A DNA stretch of 64,000 nucleotides, taken from contig JARCOQ010000072.1 in NCBI GenBank assembly GCA_029207755.1, forward strand, positions 248,001-312,000, given 5' to 3'. Shown here piece after piece: positions 45,301 through 58,900 of the stretch (positions are counted from its first letter, which is position 1; the number at the start of each line of letters is the position of its first letter). This DNA is from Chamaea fasciata (taxonomy: Eukaryota > Chordata > Aves > Passeriformes > Sylviidae). The notes beneath the pieces were generated by a model. That model was not told the DNA's origin and made no database searches. It was given only the letters and a program-made list of their open reading frames with translations. A program made the translations under genes and the position numbers.

Positions 45301-47191
45301 AGATTCAGCAGCACATTCTCCAACTTCAACTGGGCAATTCTTTTCCTTGCTTTCCTAATTGCACAGGATTCAAATAAAAACGGTCTTTTGCTTTCTCCCC
45401 AGCTGATTTTGGCCTCTCTGCTCAACTCACCCCTGAGCAGAGTAGACGGAGCTCGGCGACCGGGACTGCTTGGTGGATGGCGCCTGAAATTGCAAAAGCT
45501 GAGTCCTATGGCCCCAAAGCAGACATATGGTCTTTTGGAATTGTGGGCATTGAAATGGTGGAAGGAGAACCTCCTTATGGGAATAAAGGTCCTCTCATGG
45601 TAAGGTGTAAATACTCTCTGATCCCGCTGTCTTTCTCCCCCATCCCACGTTCCGTGTGCCATTGGACAAAATGCCATTGCCATCTGCTGGAACTACTTCC
45701 ACCACGGTCCCTTTCTGAAAATGTCCCTGCAGCACATCAGCATCTGCTGGGGTTTTGGTTGCATCCGTGGGGGAACTCAAGCCTTAGCCCAGGCAAACAA
45801 TCTCCCTTCTCAGGCAACATTGGGCTTTGGCTTAGAAGTCGTTCCAGCTCTTTTGGCTGTGTAGATGGCCCTACTAACAGGAAACAAGCATCTTAGAGCT
45901 GCTGTTATCTTTCCTGAAATGAAGGAAAGAAACCCAAACCCAACCAAGTTTCTAAAGCAGTGGTTTGGAGAGAAGTGTACCCCCATTCTTCTCACAGGGA
46001 AACTTGCCTTAACTGAAGGATTTCCTTTCTTTACTTTTAATTACCATTGTTTTCAAGAACCAAGGAAAAAGCTTGATGACTTTTATAGCAGCTGTGCTTA
46101 AGGGACCAGCAAGTGCTGCAGAGATGCTTTTCATGTCATACTCCTTGGAAATACTAGAGTGAGTTAGTAGAGCAAAGTCCCTCTTCCAACTAGCCTGTCA
46201 AGCTGGTCAGGTGAATCCTCAGAGAAGCAAAGGTGCTTTTGCTGATATAGTTTCCACTAAGGAGGTCAGTCAATGAAATCAGCTGCCAGGGCAAGATCTG
46301 CTGGATGCTGGAAAAGCTGTGGCTACATTGGGCTTTGGGTGTTTTGTTGGTCCGGGAAAGTCATCTCTTCCTCTGTGCCACGGCAGAAAGAGCCACTGCA
46401 GAGTGCAGCTGAAACAATGGGATCTGGGAGAGCAGTTCCAGATGTGAAAGAAGCAGCTGAGAGACTCGTCTTTCCTTTTTCTCCAGGCTCGATTCCTGAT
46501 AGCCACCAAAGGGATCCCAGAGCTGCGGCAGCCCAAGCTCCTCTCCCCTTTGCTGCGTGACTTCCTGAGCTGCTGCCTGCAGAGAGACGAGGAGCGGCGC
46601 TGGTCTGCCAAGGAGCTGCTGCAGGTAAAATGCCAAGGGGCTGCAGGGGAAACAGTGTCCCAGGGACGGGCTCCTCCTGCACTGAACTGCCAGGCATCAG
46701 ATGAGCCTCGTCCTCCTCACCTCCACTCTTGGTGCTGTTCAAATGAGAACAGCCAGGAATCCTAGACTGGGCTGGGCAGGCAGGGACCTGTAAGGGTCAT
46801 CTGGTCCAAGTGCCCTAAAATGACCAGGGGCATCTTTCAAGAGATCAGGATGCTCAGACCTGAAATATTTCCAGGCCTGGGGCATTTAGCAGCTCTTGCA
46901 GTAAGCTATGCCACTGTTGTCCCACTGTTGCTCCTTAGACCTACTCTGACTCAATCCCCTTTTCATTGAAAAAAAGATTACCCTGCCTTTGGGGCTCTTA
47001 GCTTGGAAAGTAATGGTTCATTCTTGGCTTTTTTGTTTTCCTTTGTGCAGCATCCATTTGTAACATCGGCCAAGCCTACATCCAGCCTGGTGCCACTCAT
47101 CCTTACCTTTAAGAGGTGGAAGGAGTTGACAGGAATGGACCAGTCACTTAAAAACTTTTTCTTCCATCACCAGCATTGTAGTGGATTGTAG
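36366..47191 (+). CDS. PAK-like Ser/Thr kinase, copy 2 (14 exons, complete)
   Basis: Tandem duplicate of the kinase gene at 2.4-13.2 kb. Exons: 36366-36444, 36820-36857, 37295-37417, 38405-38758, 39184-39351 (or to 39378), 39694-39868, 41865-41928, 42477-42525, 43289-43401, 44057-44174, 44850-44949, 45403-45599, 46487-46624, 47051-47191. Splice sites and phases are all kept; no stop or frameshift. By eye, 17 coding differences separate the copies, 7 of them amino-acid changes (copy 1 to copy 2): Gly to Ala and Trp to Arg in exon 4, Thr to Pro in exon 5, Val to Ile, Leu to Val and Ala to Val in exon 6, Ser to Asn in exon 10. Exons 1, 2, 7, 8 and 12-14 are identical. Kinase motifs are as in copy 1. 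This copy has a single exon 4 donor region, without the 60-bp duplication seen in copy 1. Confidence 0.85.
46757..46979 (-). mobile_element. CR1 LINE 3'-end fragment in last intron (copy 2)
   Basis: Same insertion as at 12,808-13,030, so it predates the duplication. A local cluster of substitutions (CCTAAAATGACC against CCTGCAATGAGC) sits here, next to a long difference-free tract. Confidence 0.65.
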
Positions 47192-47248
47192 AGTAGGATT
47201 TTAGCCTAGGATTGTAGGGTAGTATTTTGGCCTAGGATTGTAAATAAA
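47183..47248 (+). repeat. 26-bp tandem repeat spanning stop codon and poly(A) signal (copy 2)
   Basis: Identical to copy 1: two full 26-bp units and a partial one that ends in AATAAA. Confidence 0.85.
47243..47248 (+). terminator. Polyadenylation signal AATAAA, kinase copy 2
   Basis: AATAAA lies 52 nt after the stop at 47,189-47,191, as in copy 1. Confidence 0.75.
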
Positions 47249-50066
47249 GTTTCTGAAACCTCAAGTCATTTTGAAGATTGTCCTCCTTCTGAGCCTGTGA
47301 GAATGCTCAACATTTCCTTCTGAACTGTCCATTTTTGCTTAGAGGTGGAAAGTGACATTGATGCCTTCTTTGGTACGGTTTGAAGGGGGAGTAGGCTCTT
47401 CTTTCGTCATGCTCTCCGGACCGCAGTGCCTTTGGAATATGGCCCAGGGGCTGGGTTTTACCCAGCTGTGGCACTTGTGTTTGAGGCAGAAAGGGCAGTG
47501 GCATTTGCAGGCAGAACCAAAGGACGAGTGGGGCAGCCCAAATACCCTGTGCAGATGCAGGCCTTGAGCTCTGACTCGAGAGCATTTGGGTTGCTGCCAC
47601 TTGCATTTGTATCCCTAAGTGCAATCTCTTTGTCTGGGGGAGAGTTTTGCCCAAGTGAGACAGCAGAAAGATCAGGGAGGCTGCTGGGAAAGGCGCAGAG
47701 CTGGTGCAGAGCTGTCAGCGGCTGCAGGGTGAGCCCAGGCCCCGCCTTGCCCAGGCTGGAGCCCCAGCAGAGCCCTGGCAGAGCCCGGAGCAGCCTGAGC
47801 CGGGGCAGAGGCAGCTGCAAGGAGGCCCTTGGAGCTGCAAGAGGCAGCAGCCCGGCCCTGGGTGCCTCTTGGGGGCCCCGGGCGAATCCTGCGCTCTCAG
47901 AGCCCAGCTGGCAGCCGGCTGCTCCCGAGGGGAAGCGTGGCCGTGCTGGGCACAGCACAGACCGGTGGCATCGGCCGTCCGGAGCGTGCACAGGAGCAGA
48001 GAAAGGCAAACCACAGCCGAGGGCTGCAGGCCTGGCTGAGGATTGCCACCCTTGTGCCGGCTGCCCTCTAACTCCTGGCCAAGGCGAGCAGTGTGTGCAG
48101 CGCTCTGGGCACAGGGGAGGGAGCCGGGCTGCTCCGCAGGCTCCGGCACAGGGCAGCCTCCTTCAGGCACGGCGCTTCTGCCGGGGGAAGCGAGGCCAGC
48201 GGCAGGCAGGGACAGCTTGTCAGGTCACATCTGCAGGAGCCGGGGCCTCACGCGGCTCTGGGAGGAAACGCCTGCAGTGCTGGAGTTGTGCACTGAGCCA
48301 GAGCAAAGGGGTGAAATGCAGAGTGTTCTGCAGAAATATTCCAGGGCGCCAGGCCAGCCTGCTTTGAGCTCTCTGGCACACAGCAAGCACTGTGCAATGC
48401 AGCCCTGAGCTGCTGGGAGAGGGGTGTTAGAAAGGAGCCAAGTCTTAGATGAAATTAAATGGGGAAAAAGTCATCAAAGTCAAAGAGAACTGTTTCTGAG
48501 GAAGGATTCACCTGAGCTGGGTGTGTATCTCCCTCTCCCAAGAGCCAAACACACACACAACACACACACAGAAAATGCTGCTTTTTATTGCCTTTCCCAG
48601 CCCAGGGTGAACCGTGTCCCCTTTCCCTTTGGCTGGGTAAAAGGAAACTTGTATTCTGTCCCCACCGCCTCCTTTTCTGTCCCCTCCCCTCTTCTCCTAC
48701 TTCCCTTTTGGTCTGGTCTTCACGCTGGCCCCTCTCCCAGCTCACAGCAACACCCAACAAATCAACTAGAACAAATCCAAACCCTAAATAACAACACCTA
48801 GAACCAACAACTTTCCTTCTTTCTTCTAATAACCCTTCAGCTGAAGCAAAATATTACCTCCTATCTCACTGAGGGAATGGGGCTTGTGCTTGAGCAGTGA
48901 ACTGATTTGGAAGGGAGTAGAAAGGTTTCAGTCAGCAATTTGTGTTTTTCTTTCTGAATTGCTGAAGGAAAGACACAATGTGGCTTCAGTCAGCAAAAAC
49001 TTTTTCAAGGTGCATTGAGGAAATGCTTGTGAGCAATTCCCAGAGAAAGAAAGTGTTGAGAAAATGTTGAACTGCAACAAATCATGGATTCCCTTCCCAT
49101 TAACAGTGTTGAACCCTCTATTCCCCCAGTGCAGTGATTGATGTGTGCAAGTGGCTACCTTAGCCTTGAGAATAGAGTAGTCTTCCTAAGAATGTAGCTG
49201 GAATGCATTCAAGGGGAAAAGAGTGGTTGTAGGAGGCTCTTGAGCATCGGAGGAGAATTGCAGGAATGGGATGTTCCCCAAATGACCACCCGAGACTCTC
49301 AAGAGAGCCCTACTCTCCTGTCAGTAACTTCTGAGAAGTGATTTAAATTTGTCAACTAATTTGAGGGAATGCTTAACCTGTGAGTTTCAGCACAGTAATG
49401 AGTAGGTCTTGTTTCCATGGTTACAAATGAGTAGGTGGGATTTCTGGCTGAGCACGTGTTAGGAAAGTGATTCCCCACGCACCCAGCACTGAAATAAAGT
49501 CATGCCTCCTTTCTCACACCGAGCTGGCACCAGGGATCGAGCCCTTCTTGGTAACTTTGATTTTAGTCACTTCTATTGAAAGGTGAAAATGAAACCGTTT
49601 CCAGCTGTTCCCCTCGGGTTTACCTTTCTGGGGGCCAAAGCTCTGTGCTGCAGGTGGCCCGCGTGTGTGCAGAGCAATGCAGCCTCCACAAAGCCCTTGG
49701 TTTCCCCACAAGTCGTCATGATTTGTTGCCAGGTGTGCCCAGCTGTGGCAGGAGAAGGAGCCCGCAGTGCGGTGGGCGCCGTGCCCTGCCCAGCCAGGGC
49801 TCTCTGGCACAGAGGAGCAGCAGCAGCACCTTTCAACCCACTCCTGCCCTGGCCTCACCTGGGACACAGAAGCCTCTGGAAATCAGCACCACCTGGCCCC
49901 TTCCCAGCCTGGAGCAGCTCCTGCTGGTGGGCACATCCTGCACTTCTGCTGCTTCCGAACAGGAATCAAGGCACAGGGGGAGACGGACATACAGAGAAGC
50001 CCTGGGCTAGTGCAATAAATGGGCAAATGCATGGGGGAATGTGTTAGGAATCATTTCAGCTGTCAT
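47249..50066. other. 3' flank of kinase copy 2, no gene supported
   Basis: Counterpart of 13,300-16,117, with only a handful of substitutions. The same overlapping GC-driven open frames occur and the same judgement applies. Confidence 0.5.
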
Positions 50067-50960
50067 GCCAATCCTGCCTTCTCTCCTTTTCTCCCTTCAC
50101 GTTTCCTGTTCTTTTCCCTCTCACATTTCCACCCCTTCCCCCTCTCGAGTCTCACAGTTTTCCTGTCATGTTTGCCTCCCAAGTTTTACTCATTTTCCCC
50201 ACCCTTTACAGCTCCCTTTCCTCACACTTTACCTCTCACATTTCCCCACCTTCCCACTCTTACCTCCTTTTTTGTTCTCTCACGATTCTCACAATTTTTC
50301 CCTCACTTACCCTGCCCTTTTCTCCCTTCATGCTTTTCTCCTTTCCTCAGTCATTTTTCTCCAAGTTGTCTCCTCATGTTTCTCACTTGTGCCCTCGTGT
50401 TTCCCAGCGTTTCCCTCTCCCATTTCTCCCACTTTTCCCCTCACATTTATCGTTCTTTCCCCCTCATGTTCCTAATACTTTTCTTGTGCATTTTGTGCCC
50501 TTTTTTCACTCTTGTTTCCTGCCACTTTTCCCATCAAACGTCCCACCCTTTTTTTCCCTTCATGTTTTCTGCCTTTTTCTGCCCTCTGGTTTCTCACAAT
50601 GCTCCCCTCAGGATTCTCACAATGTTCCCCTCACATTTGCTGCCTGTTTCTCTCTCTTTGCCAGTAAACTTTCTCACTCTCTTCCCTGCACTTTTCCCTC
50701 CATTTTTTCCCCTATGTGTCTCACCCTTCTCCACTCACCTTTCTTAGAATTTTCCCATCATATGTCCTGCCTTTTCCTCCTCTCACCTTCCTCTCCTATT
50801 TTCACTCACATCTTCACCATTTTCCCCTCAGTTTTCTCAGCCTTTCCCACACAGGTTTCCTACCCTTTTCTTCCCTCACACTTCCCTCCTTTTTCCACTC
50901 CCATTTCTCACATTTGTCACCTCATGTTTTCTGCCTTTTTTCCCCCTCACATTTCTTAAC
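50067..50960 (+). repeat. Degenerate pyrimidine-rich minisatellite (copy 2)
   Basis: Counterpart of 16,118-17,000, with many point changes and small indels. It differs more between copies than the adjacent unique DNA, as expected for a tandem repeat. Confidence 0.85.
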
Positions 50961-51186
50961 CCACTGCTTCCTGTCAGTGACTCTTCCTCTTCAGTAGCTG
51001 ATGGGCTTCTCTTCTTTTTTCCTGCAATCGCCTACTCCAAAGAATGGGTGCCAGAGCAGCGCTCCAGTAAGCCCCTGCCCGTGTGTCTGCTGAAGAGAAT
51101 GGCTGTGCTCGACTTGAACAATCTCGTGAAGAACAACCTAAACTGCAGTGGACTTCCCGCTTCAGGTCTGGTTTTATTTCAATTCT

Positions 51187-54100
51187 CTCTAGTCTTCCTA
51201 GTGTTCTAAAGAAATAGGTACCCTGAGGGACACACATCACAGGTGCGCAGTCGCTTATGTAATTCCGCTCTTTTATGTAATTTATAAAACAGTTAAAGAC
51301 AGAAGTAGACATCCACATCAGAAGAATCCCAGCACTCCAGTGAGTTACCCCAAATCAGTTATAAATACTTGCCAGAGATATCTCCTATTACAGAGAGGGA
51401 AAAGACTTCTCAGGAGAGCTAATGGAATTGCAATTTGCAGCAGCAAGGGACACAGTTGCATTCAGAGCAGGTCCTCACAAGTGCTTTGCACAATATCAGA
51501 GCTGGATGCAGAGCCCAGGTGCCACTACTGCAATTTTCAATATTTGACCCGAGTTACACTATGCAGATGACATTTCTGGCAGATTCCAGCTGAAGACAGA
51601 TTAACTAAACTAGAGCAAAGGTATCATACGACTGTATTTGCATCTAATGCGTGACTGATATGGCTTGTGACATCAGGGTCATCAAGAAAATGACCTTGAG
51701 TGCTTTTTTCATCGTAGAAAAAGTGATTAACAGCTCATCACAAACTAGAAAAGTCTCAGTTGCTCCAACACGTGCAGAATACTGTCTCTTCCTTTACTGT
51801 AGCATCCATGTCACTCCCACTGGCCCCTTTGTACAATCATCACAAGCCACATCACTGGCTCCAAGCAACAGGCACTGCAGAGCTGCAGCAAAATGCTTGA
51901 ACAATAAAAACATCAAAGTCAGGTCAAGTTAAAAGGGTGCCAGTTGCAGGATGATAGCCACCATTCAATAAGAAATTGTTCCACAGGCATTAAGAACCCT
52001 AGAATGGCTCACAGGGGGAATTAGTAGAACAAGAGGAAAAAGAGATATCAAGTTACAGGTCTGATTTACTGGGCTTTTCAGGAGGGTTCATAAGAAAATT
52101 GTTGAATGCAGAGAAGATCACAGAGTAGCTTAACTTACTATAAAGGAAAAACCTGACAGAACATTTCCCTTTCAAAGGCAGACAGCTGTATGTGGCAAGT
52201 GGAGCACAAGCCTGGCTAGAACACTGCAATCACATTAACTGTTGGATGCAGAAATCTTTTTGTAGCTGCAGTTTCCATATTTTCCCCCCTACGTTTGGAT
52301 CCTTGCTGTTTTTCACCCCCAATAGTATGTACTAATGACATTGTCATAGGAATGAAGTTTTGAAAAGTTATTGCAAAACCTAAACATTTAGAAAAGACCC
52401 ATGGGAAAGCCCATGCATACCACATATCCAGCACCAGCTTTCACAAAATATATGTCAATACGATAGCAACAAATGTATGATCAGATAAGACTCCAAAGAA
52501 TTTTTGAATTTAACGTTTACATGCTAGATTTTGGGGGTTTTTAGGCATAGGAAGGCATGCATTCATTGTGTTTTGGTATTTTCACACATCAGTATTTGAT
52601 GTCAAACACCCTTTCATCATATAAGCCTTGAACCAAACATAGATTAGAAGGACGATACGTTCTATTTAGACAGTGTATGAAAGTGTAATTAAAGGAAAAT
52701 TGCTGCAGACAGGAAACAGCTCTTGGTCCCAGTAGAAACAAGTCACCTATACTTAAGTCTAAAATCACTGATACAATCCAAGTACAGGTGATTTCCCTAA
52801 ATTTCAAAAAACCCTGTGATCAGAAATGCAAAATAAAACTTCTGGCACTCAGTTAATTCTCTCCCCCTCAGTCTAATGCATCAAAACAGAGACCAGAGGC
52901 CAGCACAGCAGGAAAGAGCATCTGTCCAATTGGTCACCACATCCAAGTGACTCAATGTCACACCGAGCAGGACCAACAGAGATCCTGAAAATCCTGAGAA
53001 ACTGGTTTTATGGAAAAGAAAAATCAAATTCTGTCGAATCTCGTCCTACTAAGGTTTATATGCTGGAAATATCATTACGCATCAGAAAATAAATTCCTAT
53101 CACATGGCTGTCATTTCACATCATTTAAGTGAGAAACATGTACTAAGTATATTAATACCCACATTACCTTTAATTTCATCACTTTTGCACTCATAAGCAA
53201 ACACAGACCCAGCGTCTCCTACAGCCAACCACATTTTCTTCTGGGCTGCAGAAGCAAAGCTGTCCCTGTCACAGGAAGGGCCAAGGGCATCCTGACACAC
53301 CAGGGTTGTTTTAAGCCTGTTTTATAGACAACTGAAACTCGGACGGGTCGTGTGAGGATGAAAACATCTGCTGACACTGACATGGGAGACCATTCCTGAG
53401 GCCACACAAGTTTTCTTCAATGTTTTAAGCAGGAATGAGAAGTATTACAAAATCTTTGGAAATACATTCCCAGTATTTGTAGGCTATCGCTTATTATGCT
53501 GAAATCACAGGTTTTTTAACTGCTTCCAGTTTTCAGCTACAAAACCCTGCTTTTTGATTCAATAAAAGAAGTTATTTCATCTTAATTTGGCCCTTTTACA
53601 CTCTTTAGTTTTTATCTCAACCATTCCTATTTTATTTTGAAACTCCATAATTGTGAATATAAACAGCTCTACTCTATTTAAGGAGTCATCATGTTATTTT
53701 TAAGTTAATTTTGTGGTTTTTTGGTTCTCTATGACATTTTCCTCTAGGCTACAGAACACTGAATATTCCAGCAGCAGATAAGTACAGCAGTAATTGAATA
53801 TTAGTCTAGATGCTTGTGGGCAGGGTACTTATGAAAAAATATCTGTGGGCTAAAAATGAAAAATCTTTTTGCACTGTGCAAAGCCAGTCAACACACTGGT
53901 TACGAAAAGGAAAGGATTTTCAGTGCAGTTATTAAAATTTGATTTCATTCACCTTCAACACTCTACTACTGTGTATATTCTCCAGTTTTCCAAACCATTC
54001 TCTCAATTAGAGAATGGTTCACAGACACATTAAGACGGACATGGAAAAACTGAGCAGATCTCTAAATCCTACAGAGATAGTCCTCAGTCCTTTAATAAGT

Positions 54101-55308
54101 TTGAGTCAAGAAAACCTGGCGCTCTGGTGGAGCCTGTGACAGTAACAAAGCTCCTCAAGCTTATTTCAAAATATGATTTTACAAGTAATAACTTCACATT
54201 AGATTGAAAATTTGGCACTCTGCTTGAAGATCTAATTCTACATTCAAAAGCATTCAGTAATAAACTAAGTATTACTCTTCCCTTTCAAAACATTGATGAC
54301 TAATTCATGCTCACAGTTTGGATTCAGCCAGCAGGGAAATGAACACAGCTAAATGCAAGCTTTCAAATTGACAGGCTCTCTCTAGAAACCATAAAATTAT
54401 TCTTTAAACAGAACTACTGTTTTATTGCTACTGGGATCTTAGTTTCATTATGTTGTCATAACACTCTCAAACATATCTATTAATCTGCATGATTACAACA
54501 GCCAAGAATTAATTTCAGACAAATGCAGTAAGCTGCTTATTCATTCTTGATTTCAGCAACAATTTTCACTACAGATATATTTCAAAGAAATTTCCAGTGC
54601 ATAATAAAAATTATGTCTTATTCCTAACATCACAAGCGTAGCTGCTAACACAAATACCAAATGGAACGAAAATTAAGTGCACCAAGATTTTCTCTGAGTC
54701 CCAAACTCCACAAAATTCAATATTTCCACTGAACTGAAATGAAAACCTTTTTTCTTTTCATCTACAAGAAAAAAAAAAAGGCTTAAAATTCTTTAAGCTT
54801 AGAGGTTCAAATTTTCATCAATTACTTCTGATATTTCTAGGTAATAATTTCCCCACCTGCACATACACCAGTGCACCCTTGAAAGCAAGAGCCATGATTC
54901 TAAATTCTGTTAGGTATGACAACAAATGCAATTCTGGGATACAAACAAAGAACTTAGACAGTCTAATTCTCATCTGGGAAAAGATGTCTTTTTGGGATGG
55001 GAGTGTTTTGTTCCCAATCCTAAATTCAGTTTAGCTAAGTCAAACTTTAAAAATGCCACAGGGAAAAGTGAAAAGCATGGCAACACCCAAGACCCTCCAC
55101 ATGTGAACTACCAAATATTTTGTGTCCAAGCTCTATGAAAACACATTATTCTCCAACTTCCTCCTCAAAATACCGGGAGGACACTAGCTTTTGCTCCAAC
55201 TGCTGCTTCCCTTGCCTCTCTCCCCACCTCTACTAAAATGTATTTATATAGTTATGACACGTTAAAATACATATTTACACTGGCACAGGAGTTGAAGCAC
55301 AACAACAC
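51187..55308. other. AT-rich intergenic DNA, no gene supported
   Basis: Starts at the right breakpoint of the duplication. AT-rich throughout with stops in all frames; the longest frames are under 100 codons and show no domain. No exon-like stretch was recognised on either strand. Confidence 0.5.
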
Positions 55309-55983
55309 TGACACGGGAGGTGCTGGTGTGTAAGAGACGGTCGGAAGATCCCTCATCTGCCTCACGACCATCGCCAAGGACAGAGACTGAAACCACTAAA
55401 AGGGACTCTAAAATCTCAACACAGGAGTTCTGGCCTGGCTGAGGTTGGTGGGATGTTGGCCGAGTGCTGCCTGCAGGTGTGTTTGATGGAAAAACCCAGC
55501 ACCCACATGGGAACATCAGAACCTGAGCAGAAACAATGGGCAAGTCGCGGTGAAGTGACTGCGCCTGCTGACTCGTTCTGGTTGACACTGTACCTGCTGA
55601 CGGCTGACCTGCTCTGAGTTCTCTAAATGAACACACAGCAGTGATTTCCCCCACCTGTTTGGCCAACTGCCTGTCGCTTCAAAGAGGACTATAAGGACCC
55701 CTGAGTTAAGCACAGACTTTGTGATCACCCCACAGAAGAAGACGGATCTATTGGCTGGACCATGAGGATTTCGTCTCTCCGTTGGTAGCTATAACCCACT
55801 CCCTCTTTCTCTTTTCTCGCTATCCTTTATTTCCCTTCAAACTCCCTCTATCGCATTTGTTGGCACTAAATAAAGCTGCATTTTGGATGGAGCAAACTGA
55901 GTTGTCCCCCGCTGTGCCTTTTGCGCCCTGAGATCCCTAAAACGAACCATCAGGTTCCCCGCACATGTTTGCGGACCCTGACA
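55309..55983 (+). mobile_element. Solo LTR, same family as the 22-kb provirus
   Basis: Starts TGACACGGGAGG and ends CGGACCCTGACA. Shares with the provirus LTR the inner GGCCTGGCTGAGG, the GTGATCACCCCAC stretch, the AATAAA near 55,869 and the terminal 200 bp. It has a TATA-like ACTATAAGGA near 55,689. No internal retroviral sequence follows, so it is a solo LTR. A clean target-site duplication was not found. Confidence 0.75.
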
Positions 55984-58900
55984 CAGTGCCATACCCTTTT
56001 GGTCCACAGAGCTACAAAGTGCCTTGAACATGTGAAAGGGAAGTTGGGGACAAGAGAACTGTTTTTTACACTGAGAGTACGCAAATGAAACGCAGGTTAT
56101 TTGTGCCCTAGATCCAATTTGCTTTTGCCAGCCTTGATAGTGCGCTTAAGTGATCAAATACTTATGGTCAAGTATTATTAACAAATAAATAAAGCAAAAT
56201 AAAACTTTGAAGAAACAGGAAACTGGGCTACAAAGGCAATATAAACTATCCCCCAGACAGAGCAAAGGCAGGCAAGTCCCATAACACTTAGGTTCAGTGC
56301 ATGCACATATCCCAGAACTCAGAACACCAAACCAGGCGCTGTCTTTAGTGGACAAGAACCAAAATTACATGTCGTAAGTGTGAGGAAAAGGTGACCAGTA
56401 AACTGGAAAACAACCACACCCTAAGAGCTGTTGGAACTGTTTCCATCATCCTAAACCCTCCAGACAAATCATTTCTGTCTCTGCATTCTTTCTGCTTTAC
56501 GTTATGGGCTGAGAAAAGCCCGTGGCATTTTATATGATGGCTTGTTCCAGAGGCTGAATCAATTCCTGTTCTTGGTGATGTTTCTGTGATGTGAACTGTG
56601 GTTGGGAGTTAACCATAATCTCGTAATGAGAATATTTTTATAGTGTAATCTACTTGCCTAGTTATTATTTCAGCCTGGCAGTTTGCATCGAGGAGAAAAT
56701 AGAAGGAAATAGGATACATTGAAACAATGAACCAAATTATGGGATGGGGTAAAGAAATCAGGGCTGAAAAATGAACATGGAATTACTGACTGCAAAGGAT
56801 CAGGCGGGGATTATTTTTCTTCTCCTCCTTCCCCTCCTATTTTGGTTCTTGATTAAAAAAAAAAATGAAGTAAATATTAGGTGCTGTGTCTGTAAAACAG
56901 GGATAAGTCAATCATTCGGTTAATCCTTACTATCACCTGCAAATAGTTCAATGATTTGATGAAACAATAATAGAGTTTTTAGAGCATCTTCCACAACACA
57001 AACTTGATAAGTATCTCATAAATATTCAAAAACCCTACATTTACACTGAAAGCTAAGAAAAGTAAATCAAAAATTCATTTAGTGTGAGTCCAGAGGACCA
57101 GAACCAGATTCTTCACCTCCTCCATCAACATTGACACGAAACATCATTGTTTGTGACTGATCTGAACAGAAAATCCAGGTGTTTCTTTCCACATGATATC
57201 AGTTTGGGGTGGTTGCCCACTCTGATCTCCCAGGCTGTTTCTGCAGTCTGTCATTCCACCCCTGCTTTTACCAAGTACACAAAATTAGCAAAGTTTAACC
57301 ACAAATGAAGTTGAAAGCCAGGCCTATATGTGACCTTTGAATTACCTCTTACCACTTTGTGTACATAACTTGTGCTATCTACCAAAATCTGTTCAAAATT
57401 TTCAAGGATTTTTGTGTCTTAGATGTCGCCTCTACCTCAGTTTTAAAGTTCCTCATGTTTGCTTTTCCCCCCTCTAAGTAAAACAGCAATGCATTTCTTT
57501 TAATACCTGTATGTTTCAGACTTAACTATTTAATTACTCTCATCTCTTTATTTAGCAGCCTTTTTGAATAACACCCTTGTTCATGCCTGGTTTTTTTGGC
57601 TCGAGGGCTGCAGAATACAATTTACAGTGTTTTCTTGATAATAAATGTAATTTTGTCGTTGAATATACTTAGGACTCCTGTGATTCTGCTACAGAAAACA
57701 CAACATATCAGGGAAACCACACTGCACAAGTGCTTTAACAATGATTTGCTAACAACTTCATGACTCTTTCTTAGAAAAACAATAAAACACTCATTTGATA
57801 TACTCAAAACCACTTCTCTCCCCTTCCTTTCCTCCCCAGCCTTTCCAAAGTCACAGATGCAGCAGTAATAAGCTACACGGTGCTGGCAAAGGTTCATTCC
57901 AAACCTCATAGAAAGCAATCAGCTCCAGCTCCCCCAGAAAAATCATTCTGTTTAATGCAGAATGCACTGAGGTCAGAGGGAAGATGATACTTCCACCGGA
58001 ATAAATGAATCGTTTCTCTGCACAGGAGACAAAAGTCCTACGCCATCCAGGGCATTCTTTGAAAGCTTTACCAAGAGGGCTCCCCAGCTGTCAGTCACAG
58101 CACAAAACGGCCCTCCAGAGACATTACAGAAGGTAAATTGTTTCATAATACATCAGCTGCTGTTGATACAAGGCACTCCAGCATGCTGAGCCTTGTTATT
58201 TCTCCTCATTATTGAGAAGCTTTTATCTGTTCTCAGACTGAGACAACTGTCTTCCAAAGTCTTCATCCACAATATCATGAAGTTAACTAAACAATCACTT
58301 CACTCCTGAAGATCATCTTAAATAAGAGCTGAACAAATGCTTGAAATTAAAAAACGGAGCTGCCAAAGATACAAATAGACTACTACTAGGCAGATAGCTA
58401 TTTGGTTCGTTTTGGAAGGAATAAGACGACTCCTCTCCTACAACGAGCTCAGGAAGCTCACTCCTTAAATTACTAACCTGGCAGGGGACCACAAATTGCT
58501 GGAATATTCTCTCTAAACCTTAATCTCAGCAGAGGAATCCACTAGGGAATAACCACAGGGCATCACGCACCAGCATTAGGTACAACGGCCGATACGTGCA
58601 TACAGATTATATTTGCAGTAAACAATAGGCATGAATCCTCAAATCCATCTTCCCTGCAAGCTACAAAATGCCTTTTTTTAAATGAGATGACAGCAAGATA
58701 TAGGAGAGCCACTCATCTTTGAACTGTCTGGGAGTGTCCAATTCCAGTGTTTATTGGGTTGATTAAAAGGGACTAATCTTTGCTGTTATTCATGGGTTAC
58801 TGTTCATTAGCACTATCATTTTTATCAAAGTAAAATTTGCTCCTCTCTACATGGAAATTGCCATACGGCCTTTGAGCCTTTAATCGATTAGGCATTTTAT

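Larger units (their letters stand above)
33998..51186 (+). repeat. Large tandem segmental duplication, copy 2
   Basis: Direct-repeat partner of 1-17,238. Homology stops abruptly at about 51,186: copy 1 continues from 17,239 with unrelated sequence. On the left, homology could extend before 33,998, because the matching part of copy 1 would lie outside the window. Confidence 0.97.
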
